Shown here piece after piece: positions 44,670-54,349 of a stretch of DNA of 64,000 bases; position 1 is the stretch's first letter; each line of letters starts with the position of its first letter. The stretch is from Marinimicrobium sp050113635. Lineage in GTDB: Bacteria; Pseudomonadota; Gammaproteobacteria; Pseudomonadales; Cellvibrionaceae. A program made the position numbers and the translations under genes. Under the pieces are notes generated by a model. It was not told the origin of the DNA. It saw only the letters and a list, made by a program, of their open reading frames with translations, and did no database searches. The DNA lies in assembly GCF_050113635.1 (NCBI RefSeq), contig NZ_JBNJLT010000003.1:186001-250000 (forward strand), read 5' to 3'.

Positions 44670-44699
44670 GGGTTCTATCGGTATCGAGAGAGACAGCGT

Positions 44700-47600
44700 A
44701 TGACCACGGGCCTCTACAGGTTAGATGAGTTTAAAGACAACTGCGGTTTCGGTTTGGTTGCCCATATGAAGGGTAAGACCAGCCATCGTTTGTTGGAAAC
44801 GGCCATCGAATCCCTGACCTGCATGACGCACCGCGGCGGGATTGCCGCCGATGGCAAGACGGGTGACGGATGCGGTTTGCTGCTGCAGAAGCCGGACAGC
44901 TTCCTGCGCGCTGTAGCCCAAGAAAGCTGTGGCACCGAGTTGACCGACGTGTACGGTGTCGGCTCCATCATGCTGAGCACCGATCCGGCTCAGGCGCAAA
45001 AAGCCCGCGAGGCGGTAGAAGCCGAGCTGCGTGCGCAGGAGCTGACGCCAGCCGGCTGGCGTGAAGTGCCCGTTGACAGCAGCTGCCTGGGCCCGATTGC
45101 CCTGGAGTCCCTGCCGGTTTTCAATCATCTGTTCATCAATAATGACGGTGATCTGAGCAAAGAGCAGTTCAATGCTCGCCTGTTTCTGGCCCGGCGTCAG
45201 GCGGAAATGCGCCTGGCGGAAGACAAGTCCTTTTACATCGCCAGCTTCAGCTCCAGCGTTATTTCCTATAAAGGTCTGATGATGCCGGTGGATTTGCCGC
45301 GCTTCTTTGCGGACCTGGCGGACGAGCGTCTGGAAACCGCGATCTGCGTTTTTCACCAGCGTTTTTCCACCAATACCTTGCCGCAGTGGCCGCTGGCTCA
45401 GCCGTTCCGGATGTTGGCGCACAACGGTGAAATCAACACCGTAATGGGTAACCGCAACTGGGCGCAGGCCCGGACCTCCAAGTTCAGCACCCCCTTGCTG
45501 CCCGAGTTGGAGCGCGTTGCGCCGCTGGTAAACCGCGAAGGTTCAGACTCTTCCAGTCTGGACAATATGCTGGATGTGTTGATTACCGGTGGTATGGAAT
45601 TGCACCGTGCCGTCCGTATGCTGGTGCCACCGGCCTGGCAGAATGTTGAGCATATGGACCCGCAGTTGCGCGCCTTCTACGAGTACAACTCAATGCACGT
45701 GGAGCCGTGGGATGGTCCCGCTGGGCTGGTGATCACCGATGGCCGCTATGCCGTTTGTACGCTGGACCGCAACGGTTTGCGTCCTTCCCGCTGGGTGATT
45801 ACTAAAGACGATGTGATCACCGTGGCCTCGGAAGTCGGTGTGTACACATATAAGCCCGAAGACGTGGTGGCCAAGGGCCGTTTGGGTCCGGGTCAGATGC
45901 TGTCGGTGGATACCGAGACTGGCAAGCTGTATCACACCAAGGATATCGATGAGCAACTGAAGTCCCGCCAGCCTTATCAGCAGTGGCTGAAGGACAAAGC
46001 GTTACGCATTGAGTCCACGCTGGAAGAAGACGTGGCAGAGAACGGCCTGAGCGAAGCCGAGCTCAAGGCGTTTATGAAAATGTACCAGGTCACCTTTGAA
46101 GAGCGGGACCAGGTGGTGCGCCCGCTGGCCGAAGGTGGTCAGGAAGCGGTGGGCTCCATGGGTGACGATACGCCGATGGCGGTACTGTCCACCAAGCAGC
46201 GCCCGCTGTACGACTATTTCCGCCAGCAGTTTGCCCAGGTAACCAACCCGGCCATTGACCCGCTGCGGGAAGCCATTGTGATGTCGCTGGAGACCTGCCT
46301 GGGGCGCGAACTGTCGGTGTATGAAGAAACCGCCGAACACGCCGACCGGGTTATTTTGCGCTCTCCAGTGCTGTCACCCGCGAAATTCCGGGCCCTGCAA
46401 GACATTTCCCGCCCCGGGTACGAGGCGGCTGTTCTGTCGCTGAACTACGATCCGGAGCAGATTGGGCTGCAGGACGCGCTGAAAAAGCTTTGTGACGAGG
46501 CGGCGCAGAGTGTCAAAAGCGGCAAGGTGTTGTTGATCCTAAGCGATAACCACCTGGAAAAAGGCCAGGTGCCGATCCATGCGCTGCTGGCGACCGGTGC
46601 CGTGCACCACTCGCTGACCCGCGCGGGTTTACGCTGTGATGCCAACCTGATTATTGAGACCGGCACTGCGCGTGATTCCCACCAGATTGCAGCCCTCATC
46701 GGTTACGGTGCTACGGCGGTGTACCCGTACCTGAGTTACTACATCCTCAACAACCTGATGGACACGGGCGAGCTGCAACTCGACACCGACAAGGCGTACA
46801 AAAACTACCGCAAGGGTGTCGACAAAGGCCTGTTAAAAATCCTCTCCAAAATGGGGATTTCCACGATCACGTCTTACCGGGGCGCCCAGTTGTTTGAAGC
46901 GGTTGGCCTGGCCGATGAGGTGGTGGATACCTGTTTTGTCGGGACGCCGTCCCGCATTCAGGGGGCGACCTTCGAGGATTTGGAAAACGATCAAAAAGCC
47001 CTGGGCAAAACCGCCTGGCTGGCGCGCAAACCTCTGGTACAGGGCGGTTTGCTGAAGTACGTACACGGGCAGGAGTATCACGCTTTTAATCCGGACGTGA
47101 TCCAAACCTTGCAGCGTGCGGTTCAGACCGGTGAATACAGCCTGTGGCGCGATTACGCTACGCTGGTGAACGAGCGGCCTGTGGCAACCTTGCGTGACCT
47201 GTTGAAAGTCAAAGAAGATGGTGCCCAACCGATCGCGTTGGATGACGTTGAGCCGATTGGGGACATTATCAAGCGCTTTGATTCGGCGGGTATGTCTCTG
47301 GGGGCGCTGTCTCCCGAGGCACACGAGTGTCTGGCTGAAGCGATGAACCGTCTCGGTGGCCGCTCCAACAGCGGTGAAGGCGGTGAAGACCCGGCCCGCT
47401 ATGGCACCAATCGTGTGTCCAAAATCAAACAGATTGCGTCCGGCCGTTTTGGTGTTACGCCTCACTACCTGGTAAATGCGGAAGTGCTGCAGATCAAGGT
47501 CGCGCAGGGTGCCAAGCCGGGTGAAGGCGGCCAGTTGCCGGGCGGCAAAGTCAATGAATTGATCGCGCGGTTGCGTTATTCCGTGCCGGGTGTGACGCTG

Positions 47601-49154
47601 ATTTCTCCGCCGCCACACCATGATATTTACTCCATTGAGGACTTGGCGCAGCTGATCTTTGACCTCAAGCAAGTCAATCCGGATGCCCAGGTATCGGTCA
47701 AGCTGGTGTCTCGCCCAGGGGTTGGTACGATTGCCGCCGGTGTGGCGAAAGCGTACGCCGATCTGATTACGATTTCCGGTTACGATGGCGGCACAGCGGC
47801 CAGTCCGTTGACCTCCATTCGCTATGCGGGCTCCCCCTGGGAATTGGGGCTGTCGGAAACGCATCAGACGCTGCGGGCTAATGACCTGCGCGATAAGGTC
47901 CGGGTACAAACCGACGGCGGCCTGAAAACCGGTCTGGATGTGGTCAAGGCGGCCATGCTGGGAGCCGAGAGCTTTGGTTTTGGCACCGGCCCGATGGTGG
48001 CCATGGGCTGTAAGTACCTGCGTATCTGCCACCTGAACAACTGCGCGACCGGTGTGGCCACCCAGCGCGATGATCTGCGTCAGGACCACTACATTGGTAC
48101 GGTGGACATGGCCATGAACTTCTTCAAGTTCGTTGCCGAGGAAACCCGTGAATGGCTGGCGCGCCTGGGTGTGCGCAGTCTGGCCGATCTGGTGGGCCGC
48201 GTGGATCTGCTGGAGGCCATTGAAGGAAAGACGGACAAACAGCAGCGTCTCGACCTGAGCCGGATTACCCATACGGACGACTTCCTGGAAACCAAGCCCC
48301 AGATGTGTGCGGTCAGCCGCAACGAGCCTTTCGATAAAGGCGAACTCGCTGAAGCCATGGTGAAGGAAGTGCTGCCGGCCATCGAGGGTAAAACGGGGGG
48401 CGAGTATCATTTCACCGTGACCAACTGTGATCGCTCCATCGGCGCGCGGATCAGTGGCGAAATCGCCAAGCGCCACGGCAATCAGGGCATGGCCGAAGCG
48501 CCGATTACCCTGCAATTGACCGGTGTGGCGGGTCAGAGCTTCGGTGTGTGGAACGCCGGTGGCCTGCATATGTATCTGGAAGGCGATGCCAATGATTACG
48601 TTGGCAAGGGCATGGCCGGAGGCAAGCTGGTATTGCGTCCACCGCGCAACTCCGGGTTCAAGTCTCAGGACACCAGCATTATGGGCAACACCTGCCTGTA
48701 TGGCGCGACGGGCGGTAAGCTGTTCGCTGCCGGTCAGGCCGGTGAACGCTGCGGTGTGCGTAACTCCGGCGCCCACGTTGTGGTGGAAGGTGCGGGGGAT
48801 CACTGCTGCGAGTACATGACCGGCGGTATGGTCGCAGTGCTGGGCCGCACGGGTGTCAACTTCGGTGCGGGTATGACCGGCGGGTTTGCCTACGTGCTGG
48901 ATGAAGACAACAGCTTTGTTGATCGTTACAACCACGAGCTGGTGGATATTCATCGCGTGGATGGCGAATCCGTCGAAGCACACCGCAACCATTTACGCGG
49001 TGTGATTGCCGAGTTTACCCAGGAAACGCAGAGCGAGTGGGGACAGCACCTGCTCGATAACTTCGATGACTACGTGGGTAAATTCTGGTTGGTGAAACCC
49101 AAGGCTGCGAGCCTGTCCAGCTTGCTCAACGACATGAAAAAGCGCGGCGAGTAA
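44700..49154 (+). CDS. gltB: Glutamate synthase (NADPH) large subunit
   Basis: Converts glutamine and 2-oxoglutarate to two glutamates together with GltD. At 1484 residues it is full length. Domains in order: N-terminal glutamine amidotransferase whose catalytic Cys (about residue 15, DNCGFGLVAH) becomes the mature N-terminus after processing; central domain; FMN and 3Fe-4S synthase domain (SGYDGGTAASPLTSIRYAG, and the cysteine cluster CKYLRICHLNNCATGVATQ); C-terminal beta-helix GXGXG domain. ATG at 44700 fits the short propeptide; a GTG at 44658 is unlikely because it lies in the leader hairpin. gltD follows 99 bp later. Confidence 0.97.
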   Translation: MTTGLYRLDEFKDNCGFGLVAHMKGKTSHRLLETAIESLTCMTHRGGIAADGKTGDGCGLLLQKPDSFLRAVAQESCGTELTDVYGVGSIMLSTDPAQAQKAREAVEAELRAQELTPAGWREVPVDSSCLGPIALESLPVFNHLFINNDGDLSKEQFNARLFLARRQAEMRLAEDKSFYIASFSSSVISYKGLMMPVDLPRFFADLADERLETAICVFHQRFSTNTLPQWPLAQPFRMLAHNGEINTVMGNRNWAQARTSKFSTPLLPELERVAPLVNREGSDSSSLDNMLDVLITGGMELHRAVRMLVPPAWQNVEHMDPQLRAFYEYNSMHVEPWDGPAGLVITDGRYAVCTLDRNGLRPSRWVITKDDVITVASEVGVYTYKPEDVVAKGRLGPGQMLSVDTETGKLYHTKDIDEQLKSRQPYQQWLKDKALRIESTLEEDVAENGLSEAELKAFMKMYQVTFEERDQVVRPLAEGGQEAVGSMGDDTPMAVLSTKQRPLYDYFRQQFAQVTNPAIDPLREAIVMSLETCLGRELSVYEETAEHADRVILRSPVLSPAKFRALQDISRPGYEAAVLSLNYDPEQIGLQDALKKLCDEAAQSVKSGKVLLILSDNHLEKGQVPIHALLATGAVHHSLTRAGLRCDANLIIETGTARDSHQIAALIGYGATAVYPYLSYYILNNLMDTGELQLDTDKAYKNYRKGVDKGLLKILSKMGISTITSYRGAQLFEAVGLADEVVDTCFVGTPSRIQGATFEDLENDQKALGKTAWLARKPLVQGGLLKYVHGQEYHAFNPDVIQTLQRAVQTGEYSLWRDYATLVNERPVATLRDLLKVKEDGAQPIALDDVEPIGDIIKRFDSAGMSLGALSPEAHECLAEAMNRLGGRSNSGEGGEDPARYGTNRVSKIKQIASGRFGVTPHYLVNAEVLQIKVAQGAKPGEGGQLPGGKVNELIARLRYSVPGVTLISPPPHHDIYSIEDLAQLIFDLKQVNPDAQVSVKLVSRPGVGTIAAGVAKAYADLITISGYDGGTAASPLTSIRYAGSPWELGLSETHQTLRANDLRDKVRVQTDGGLKTGLDVVKAAMLGAESFGFGTGPMVAMGCKYLRICHLNNCATGVATQRDDLRQDHYIGTVDMAMNFFKFVAEETREWLARLGVRSLADLVGRVDLLEAIEGKTDKQQRLDLSRITHTDDFLETKPQMCAVSRNEPFDKGELAEAMVKEVLPAIEGKTGGEYHFTVTNCDRSIGARISGEIAKRHGNQGMAEAPITLQLTGVAGQSFGVWNAGGLHMYLEGDANDYVGKGMAGGKLVLRPPRNSGFKSQDTSIMGNTCLYGATGGKLFAAGQAGERCGVRNSGAHVVVEGAGDHCCEYMTGGMVAVLGRTGVNFGAGMTGGFAYVLDEDNSFVDRYNHELVDIHRVDGESVEAHRNHLRGVIAEFTQETQSEWGQHLLDNFDDYVGKFWLVKPKAASLSSLLNDMKKRGE

Positions 49155-49210
49155 GTGGAAAGTGCGCGCTTGCGCGCGCGGGAATAACAGAACGATAGCG
49201 AGCCCGCTGC

Positions 49211-49235
49211 CTTTGGCAAGGCGGGTTCCAACCGA
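49211..49235 (+). other. Hairpin between gltB and gltD
   Basis: CCCGC-TGCC and GGCA-GCGGG pair with a 2-nt bulge and a TTT loop in the 99-bp gap. There is no T run after it, so it may adjust the gltB:gltD ratio or protect an mRNA end. Confidence 0.35.
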
Positions 49236-49253
49236 TTAGCTGAGGCAGTGACT

Positions 49254-50672
49254 ATGGCCGGACGTTTAAACAACAATTTCCAGTTTATTGATGTGGGCCG
49301 CCAAGACCCGGCAAAAAAGGATATGGCGGTGCGCAAACACGAGTTCGTGGAAATCTACGAACCCTTCGATGAGAAGCAGGCAGCCAGCCAGTCTCATCGT
49401 TGCCTGGCGTGCGGCAACCCCTACTGCGAATGGAAATGTCCGGTACATAACTTTATTCCGAACTGGCTCAAGCTCATTTCCGAAGGGAATGTGTTTGAGG
49501 CGGCTGAGCTGAGCCATCAAACCAACTCACTGCCGGAAGTGTGTGGCCGCGTTTGTCCGCAGGACCGTCTGTGTGAAGGGGCTTGTACCTTGAACGACGG
49601 TTTTGGAGCGGTGACCATCGGCAACGCCGAGAAATACATTACCGATACCGCGTTTGCCATGGGCTGGAAACCGGATATGTCCAAAGTGACATGGACGGAC
49701 AAGAAAGTGGCCGTCATTGGCGCTGGCCCGGCAGGTCTGGGCTGTGCGGATGTGCTCGTGCGCAATGGCGTGAAGCCGGTGGTTTTTGATCGCTATCCAG
49801 AAATTGGCGGGTTGCTGACGTTCGGCATTCCCGAGTTCAAACTGGAAAAAAGTGTTATGACCCGTCGCCGTGAAATCTTCACGGAAATGGGCATGGAGTT
49901 CCGGCTGAATACCGAGGTGGGCAAAGACATCACCATGGATGAACTGATGAATGAGTTCGATGCCGTATTCATGGGTATGGGGACTTACACCTATATGAAA
50001 GGGGGTTTCCCGGGCGAAGACCTGCCGGGTGTACACGATGCGCTGCCCTTCCTGGTGGCCAACGTGAACCGCAATCTCGGTTTCGAAAAAGACCCCAAAG
50101 ACTTCGTCAGCGTGAAAGGCAAACGGGTCGTTGTACTCGGTGGTGGTGACACCGCGATGGACTGCAACCGCACCTCCATTCGCCAGGGCGCTGACCGTGT
50201 GGTCTGCGCCTATCGTCGCGATGAAGAAAACATGCCGGGCTCGCGCCGCGAAGTGGCCAACGCCAAAGAAGAGGGCGTGGAATTTCTGTTCAACCGTCAG
50301 CCAGTGGCCATTGTCGGTGAAGACAAAGTCGAAGGCGTGAAGGTGGTGACCACCAAACTGGGTGACCCCGATGAAAACGGGCGTCGTCGGCCAGAGCCAG
50401 TTCCCGGTAGTGAAGAAGTGCTGCCAGCGGACGTGGTGCTGATCGCCTTTGGCTTCCGCCCCAGCCCCGCTCCGTGGTTTGACGAGCACGGTATCAACGT
50501 CAGTGACTGGGGCGGTGTTGAAGCACCAGAGACGCAAGCGTTCAAATTTCAGACCTCCAACCCGAAAGTCTTTGCCGGTGGGGATATGGTGCGCGGCTCC
50601 GACCTGGTGGTGACCGCCATCTGGGAAGGTCGCGAAGCCGCCGAAGGCATCATGGATTATCTGGACGTGTAA
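49254..50672 (+). CDS. gltD: Glutamate synthase (NADPH) small subunit
   Basis: FAD and iron-sulfur flavoprotein of 472 residues that passes electrons from NADPH to GltB. It has N-terminal cysteine clusters (CLACGNPYCEWKCPVHN and VCGRVCPQDRLCEGACTL), an FAD-binding VAVIGAGPAGLGCADVL, an NADPH-binding VVVLGGGDTAMDCNR, and the closing FAGGDMVRGSDLVVTA motif. The ATG at 49254 has GAGG about 8 bp upstream. Confidence 0.96.
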   Translation: MAGRLNNNFQFIDVGRQDPAKKDMAVRKHEFVEIYEPFDEKQAASQSHRCLACGNPYCEWKCPVHNFIPNWLKLISEGNVFEAAELSHQTNSLPEVCGRVCPQDRLCEGACTLNDGFGAVTIGNAEKYITDTAFAMGWKPDMSKVTWTDKKVAVIGAGPAGLGCADVLVRNGVKPVVFDRYPEIGGLLTFGIPEFKLEKSVMTRRREIFTEMGMEFRLNTEVGKDITMDELMNEFDAVFMGMGTYTYMKGGFPGEDLPGVHDALPFLVANVNRNLGFEKDPKDFVSVKGKRVVVLGGGDTAMDCNRTSIRQGADRVVCAYRRDEENMPGSRREVANAKEEGVEFLFNRQPVAIVGEDKVEGVKVVTTKLGDPDENGRRRPEPVPGSEEVLPADVVLIAFGFRPSPAPWFDEHGINVSDWGGVEAPETQAFKFQTSNPKVFAGGDMVRGSDLVVTAIWEGREAAEGIMDYLDV

Positions 50673-50698
50673 TCACCGGCATTTAACCGGACGCTATT

Positions 50699-51781
50699 AT
50701 GACCGAACTGAAAAACGACCGTATTCTGCGCGCGTTGGCTCGTGAGCCCGTCGATGTCACCCCGGTATGGATGATGCGGCAGGCCGGGCGTTATCTGCCT
50801 GAATATCGGGCCAGCCGTGAACGGGCGGGTAACTTCATGGGCCTGTGCGGGAATCCGGACATGGCCTGTGAAGTGACACTCCAGCCACTCGAGCGCTATC
50901 CGCTGGATGCGGCTATTCTGTTTTCGGACATTCTTACGATCCCCGACGCGATGGGGCTTGGTCTGTATTTCGAACCGGGCGAAGGCCCGAAGTTTAAAAA
51001 GACCCTGCGCACCGAGAGTGATATCAATGCCTTGCAGGTGATTGATCCGGAGTCGGATTTGCCTTACGTGCTCAATGCGGTCAAAACCATACGGCGCGAA
51101 CTGAATGGTCGCGTACCCCTGATTGGTTTTTCCGGAAGCCCATGGACGCTGGCCACCTACATGATTGAAGGCGGCTCCAGCCGGGATTTTCGACGCGCCA
51201 AACAAATGCTGTACAACCAGCCGGCATTGATGCATCAACTGCTGGATACGCTGGCGCAGTCTGTGGTGCATTATCTCAATGGTCAGATTCTTGCCGGTGC
51301 TCAAATCGTGCAGATTTTTGATACCTGGGGTGGTGCCCTGTCTCATAATGCCTATCAGGAATTTTCGCTGCGCTATCTCAAACAGATTGTGGACGGCCTG
51401 CTCCGCGAAAATGAAGGGCGCAAAGTGCCGGTGATTTTATTCACCAAAGGTGGCGGTCAGTGGCTGGAGTCCATGGCTGACACGGGCGCGGATGCGTTGG
51501 GGCTGGACTGGACCACCGATATTGGTGTGGCGCGTCAGCGAGTGGGCGACCAGGTAGCGCTGCAAGGTAATATGGACCCGACTATCCTGTACGCCAGCCC
51601 CGACAAAATTCGGGACGAAGTGTCTGAAATTCTCGGCCGCTTTGGCCATGGCAACGGCCATGTTTTTAATCTGGGCCACGGCATTACCCCGGAAGTGGAC
51701 CCGGAGCATGCGGGAGCGTTCATTCGAGCGGTACACGAACTCTCAGCCGAGTATCACGCCGGCATCGACAAGCATAAGTAA
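50699..51781 (+). CDS. hemE: Uroporphyrinogen decarboxylase
   Basis: Removes four carboxyl groups from uroporphyrinogen III in haem synthesis. The 360 residues carry the family signatures PVWMMRQAGRYLPEYR and IGFSGSPWTLATYMIEGG, and the GNMDPTILYA segment. It follows gltD by 26 bp; gltB-gltD-hemE is a conserved order in gammaproteobacteria. Confidence 0.97.
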   Translation: MTELKNDRILRALAREPVDVTPVWMMRQAGRYLPEYRASRERAGNFMGLCGNPDMACEVTLQPLERYPLDAAILFSDILTIPDAMGLGLYFEPGEGPKFKKTLRTESDINALQVIDPESDLPYVLNAVKTIRRELNGRVPLIGFSGSPWTLATYMIEGGSSRDFRRAKQMLYNQPALMHQLLDTLAQSVVHYLNGQILAGAQIVQIFDTWGGALSHNAYQEFSLRYLKQIVDGLLRENEGRKVPVILFTKGGGQWLESMADTGADALGLDWTTDIGVARQRVGDQVALQGNMDPTILYASPDKIRDEVSEILGRFGHGNGHVFNLGHGITPEVDPEHAGAFIRAVHELSAEYHAGIDKHK

Positions 51782-51816
51782 GCCGGTTATTTATACGGTT
51801 TCAGCCGATTGAGCCG

Positions 51817-51921
51817 TTAAAACTGCATGATTTTCCGACATACGTCACAACCTCTGTCAGACTTCCCGACAGGGGGTTGACTCTCTTTTAATAACTGTTC
51901 CAATATCTCGCTGTTCGTCAT
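51817..51921 (-). CDS. Small CxxC protein, 34 residues
   Basis: A very short gene not recognised from any family. It has a strong ribosome site (GGAAGGAC, 6-7 bp before ATG) and encodes an acidic helix (SEILEQLLKESQ) followed by a DRGCDVCRKIM cysteine pair. It is divergent from the HD-GYP-like gene, 70 bp away, and converges on hemE. The good ribosome site and compact layout argue for a real gene; with only 34 codons, chance cannot be excluded. The CxxC could bind zinc or be redox active. Confidence 0.5.
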   Translation of the reverse strand: MTNSEILEQLLKESQPPVGKSDRGCDVCRKIMQF

Positions 51922-51991
51922 ACTTTTGTCCTTCCCTGCGCTGGCGTCCGTGGCTGTCTCTGGCGTCATCGCACCGTGGAGAGCGAGTCCA

Positions 51992-53362
51992 GTGGGCATT
52001 AAACAAGTTAAAGTCGATGTCAACGAGATTACCGTTGGCATGTTCGTCTCTGGGCTGGATCGCCCTTGGACGCAGACGCCTTTTCCACTTCAGGGCTTCT
52101 ACGTTCGGGATCTTGATGAAATCAAACAACTTAAGTCGTTGTGCCGTCACGTATACATTGACTCGGTGAAGGGCAGGGCACCCGTTGCAACGGACTTGAA
52201 AACCCTGTCCAGGGAAAGTCCTCGAAGTCGGATTACCACCCGGGAAAAATCTGGCGCTGCCGCGGCGGTGAACGTCTCTCCTTTGCGCATTATGCGCAAT
52301 CAGTACCCACCGGTTCAGCCATTGAAAAAAGAAATAAAAAAAGCCCGGCAGCTCCACCAGACGGTTTATCGGACCGTGGGCGAAGTGCTGGATTACCTGG
52401 GCAAAAACGAATTGCACCGTGTCCCCATGGCGGAAACCAAACGCCTGGCCGGGGATATGGTCGACAGCGTGCTGCGTAACCCGGATGCGTTTACCTGGCT
52501 GGCCCGTATGCAGCAAAAAGATGAGCACACATACAGCCACGCCATCCGGTGTTCTGTGTGGGCGATTCTGTTTGGTCGACATATTGGATTACCCAAACGT
52601 GACCTGGATGTGTTGGCGATGGGCGTCCTGCTCAAGGACGTGGGTAAGGTCCGGTTGAATCAGAGCCTGCTCGCCAATACCCGGCGAACGGAAGAGGAGG
52701 AGCGCGAGTACGAAACGTTTGTCGAGAAAGGGGTGGAAATACTGCGCAAAACGCCGGGTGTGGAACCCCGGGTGATCAGCGTGGTGAAAACGCACTGCGA
52801 ACGTCTCAACGGGAGCGGCTTTCCCCTGCACCTACGTGGCGACAAGATTCCACTGCTTGGCAAAGTGGCCGGCATCGTTACCTTTTACGATAACACGACC
52901 AACCCGCGCGGCGCGCTGCAACCCATCGCGCCTTCCAAGGCGGTGAGTCGGTTGTATGAGCTGCGTAATATCCAGTTTCAGGAAGAGTTGGTCGTTGAGT
53001 TCATTCGCGCCATTGGCCTGTACCCGACGGGAACCCTGGTGGAGCTGAATTCCGGCGAGGTAGGCGTGGTGGTAGAGCAGAATTTTGAACGTCGGCTCAA
53101 ACCCAAAGTGATGCTCGTGCTCGACTCAGTAAAAGCCACGCTGCCGTCGCCACGACTGGTGGATCTCGCCGAAGATGATCGACGCAAGCAGGCGTTGATC
53201 GATTCCGGGAAGAAGGCGGCCAATAAAGTGGAGAAGCTCGAAATCGCCCGGGATCTCGAGCCGGGTACCTTCAATGTCGATGTGGCGAAGGTTCGCGACA
53301 GTTACATTATGAAGAAAGAAAAAAGCGGGTTGATGTCGCTGCTAAAGCGTCTGCAATCCTAG
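51992..53362 (+). CDS. DUF3391 plus degenerate HD-GYP domain protein
   Basis: A 456-residue protein with an N-terminal DUF3391 domain (VDVNEITVGMFVSGLDRPW) and a C-terminal HD-GYP-like domain, the type that normally breaks down cyclic di-GMP. The domain is clearly altered. The HDIGK signature reads KDVGK (about 214), the HHE..DGSGYP motif reads HCERLNGSGFP (about 269-279), the RHP histidine is missing, and VDVYDALT has become VTFYDNTT. Loss of several metal ligands suggests a non-catalytic binding or regulatory protein. The GTG start at 51992 follows GGAG and matches the family start MGIKQVKV. It converges on psd with overlapping stop codons. Confidence 0.85.
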   Translation: MGIKQVKVDVNEITVGMFVSGLDRPWTQTPFPLQGFYVRDLDEIKQLKSLCRHVYIDSVKGRAPVATDLKTLSRESPRSRITTREKSGAAAAVNVSPLRIMRNQYPPVQPLKKEIKKARQLHQTVYRTVGEVLDYLGKNELHRVPMAETKRLAGDMVDSVLRNPDAFTWLARMQQKDEHTYSHAIRCSVWAILFGRHIGLPKRDLDVLAMGVLLKDVGKVRLNQSLLANTRRTEEEEREYETFVEKGVEILRKTPGVEPRVISVVKTHCERLNGSGFPLHLRGDKIPLLGKVAGIVTFYDNTTNPRGALQPIAPSKAVSRLYELRNIQFQEELVVEFIRAIGLYPTGTLVELNSGEVGVVVEQNFERRLKPKVMLVLDSVKATLPSPRLVDLAEDDRRKQALIDSGKKAANKVEKLEIARDLEPGTFNVDVAKVRDSYIMKKEKSGLMSLLKRLQS

Positions 53363-54222
53363 CGGGACACCTCTCGGTGCGAGCCGAGACGCTCACCCAT
53401 TTGCGTGGGTGAATTCGCGCTGAACTTTTCCTCCCAATTAACCTTGTTTTTGCCGAACAGAACAATCGCTGTGGAGCCCAGGCGGAAACGCCCCATTTCT
53501 TCACCTTTGGCCAGGTCGACTGGTGCCGTTGGGCGAAAATCCAGTGTCTGTACCTTGCGGCGAATAGGCGCGACCTCGCCTCCCCAGACGGTTTCGATAC
53601 CCGCCACAATCATGGCGCCCACCAGAACGACGGCCATGGGACCGAGGTCCGTATCAAAAATAGCCACCAGACGTTCATTGCGCGCAAACAGGCGCGGTAC
53701 TTCGCGAGCGGTGGCGTTATTGACCGAAAACAGGTCGCCCGGTATGGCCACGGTGGTGCGAAGACGACCGCTGTAGGGCATGTGGACCCGATGGTAGTCG
53801 CGGGGGGATAAGTAGATCGTGGCGAACTGCCCCTGCTCAAACTCATTCGCCAGAGCTTCGCTGCCGCCAAGCAGCTCACGCGTGGTGTACAGTTGGCCTT
53901 TGGCTTGAAAGATTCGTCCCTCTTCAATTTTTCCCAACTGGCTGATGGCTCCGTCGGCGGGGCAGACCACAGAGTCCGGTGCGGTATCAACGGGGCGGGC
54001 CTCCGCCTTGAGCGCCCGGGTGAAAAACTCATTGAACGAGGCATAGGCGAGGAGATCTTCCTCCAGAGCCTGGCTCATATCCACGTCATATCGTTTGGCG
54101 AACCACTGAATAAAACGGTCCTTGATCCAGGGGGTGCGCTGATTGGCCAGCCAGCCAGCGGCCCGCGATAGCGTGTGTTGGGGGGTGATATACTGGAGGG
54201 CAGCAAAGAGTTTGTCGTTCAT
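53359..54222 (-). CDS. psd: Phosphatidylserine decarboxylase proenzyme
   Basis: Makes phosphatidylethanolamine at the inner membrane. The 287 residues contain the self-cleavage site LGST (about 249), where the Ser becomes the pyruvoyl group, and conserved PADGAISQLG, YLSPRDYHRVHMP and NERLVAIFDTDLGPMAVVLVGA segments. The start at ATG 54222 gives standard length; the longer open frame upstream is not supported. The stop overlaps that of the HD-GYP-like gene on the other strand. Confidence 0.95.
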   Translation of the reverse strand: MNDKLFAALQYITPQHTLSRAAGWLANQRTPWIKDRFIQWFAKRYDVDMSQALEEDLLAYASFNEFFTRALKAEARPVDTAPDSVVCPADGAISQLGKIEEGRIFQAKGQLYTTRELLGGSEALANEFEQGQFATIYLSPRDYHRVHMPYSGRLRTTVAIPGDLFSVNNATAREVPRLFARNERLVAIFDTDLGPMAVVLVGAMIVAGIETVWGGEVAPIRRKVQTLDFRPTAPVDLAKGEEMGRFRLGSTAIVLFGKNKVNWEEKFSANSPTQMGERLGSHREVSR

Positions 54223-54349
54223 GGTGTCTCGCGGTCGCGGATGTTGGCGGTCAGGGCGCCATGGTACCAAATTCTCATCGGGTCGCGGCATTGGCCGTGG
54301 TCTTTCAATGTTTCCCGGCCGAATCATGCCGACTCTTGCCGAGGCCCCT

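Noticed and set aside
53358..53362. Overlapping stop codons of the HD-GYP-like gene and psd as a regulatory feature
   Set aside because: A shared TAG/CTA overlap is common in compact genomes and needs no special explanation.
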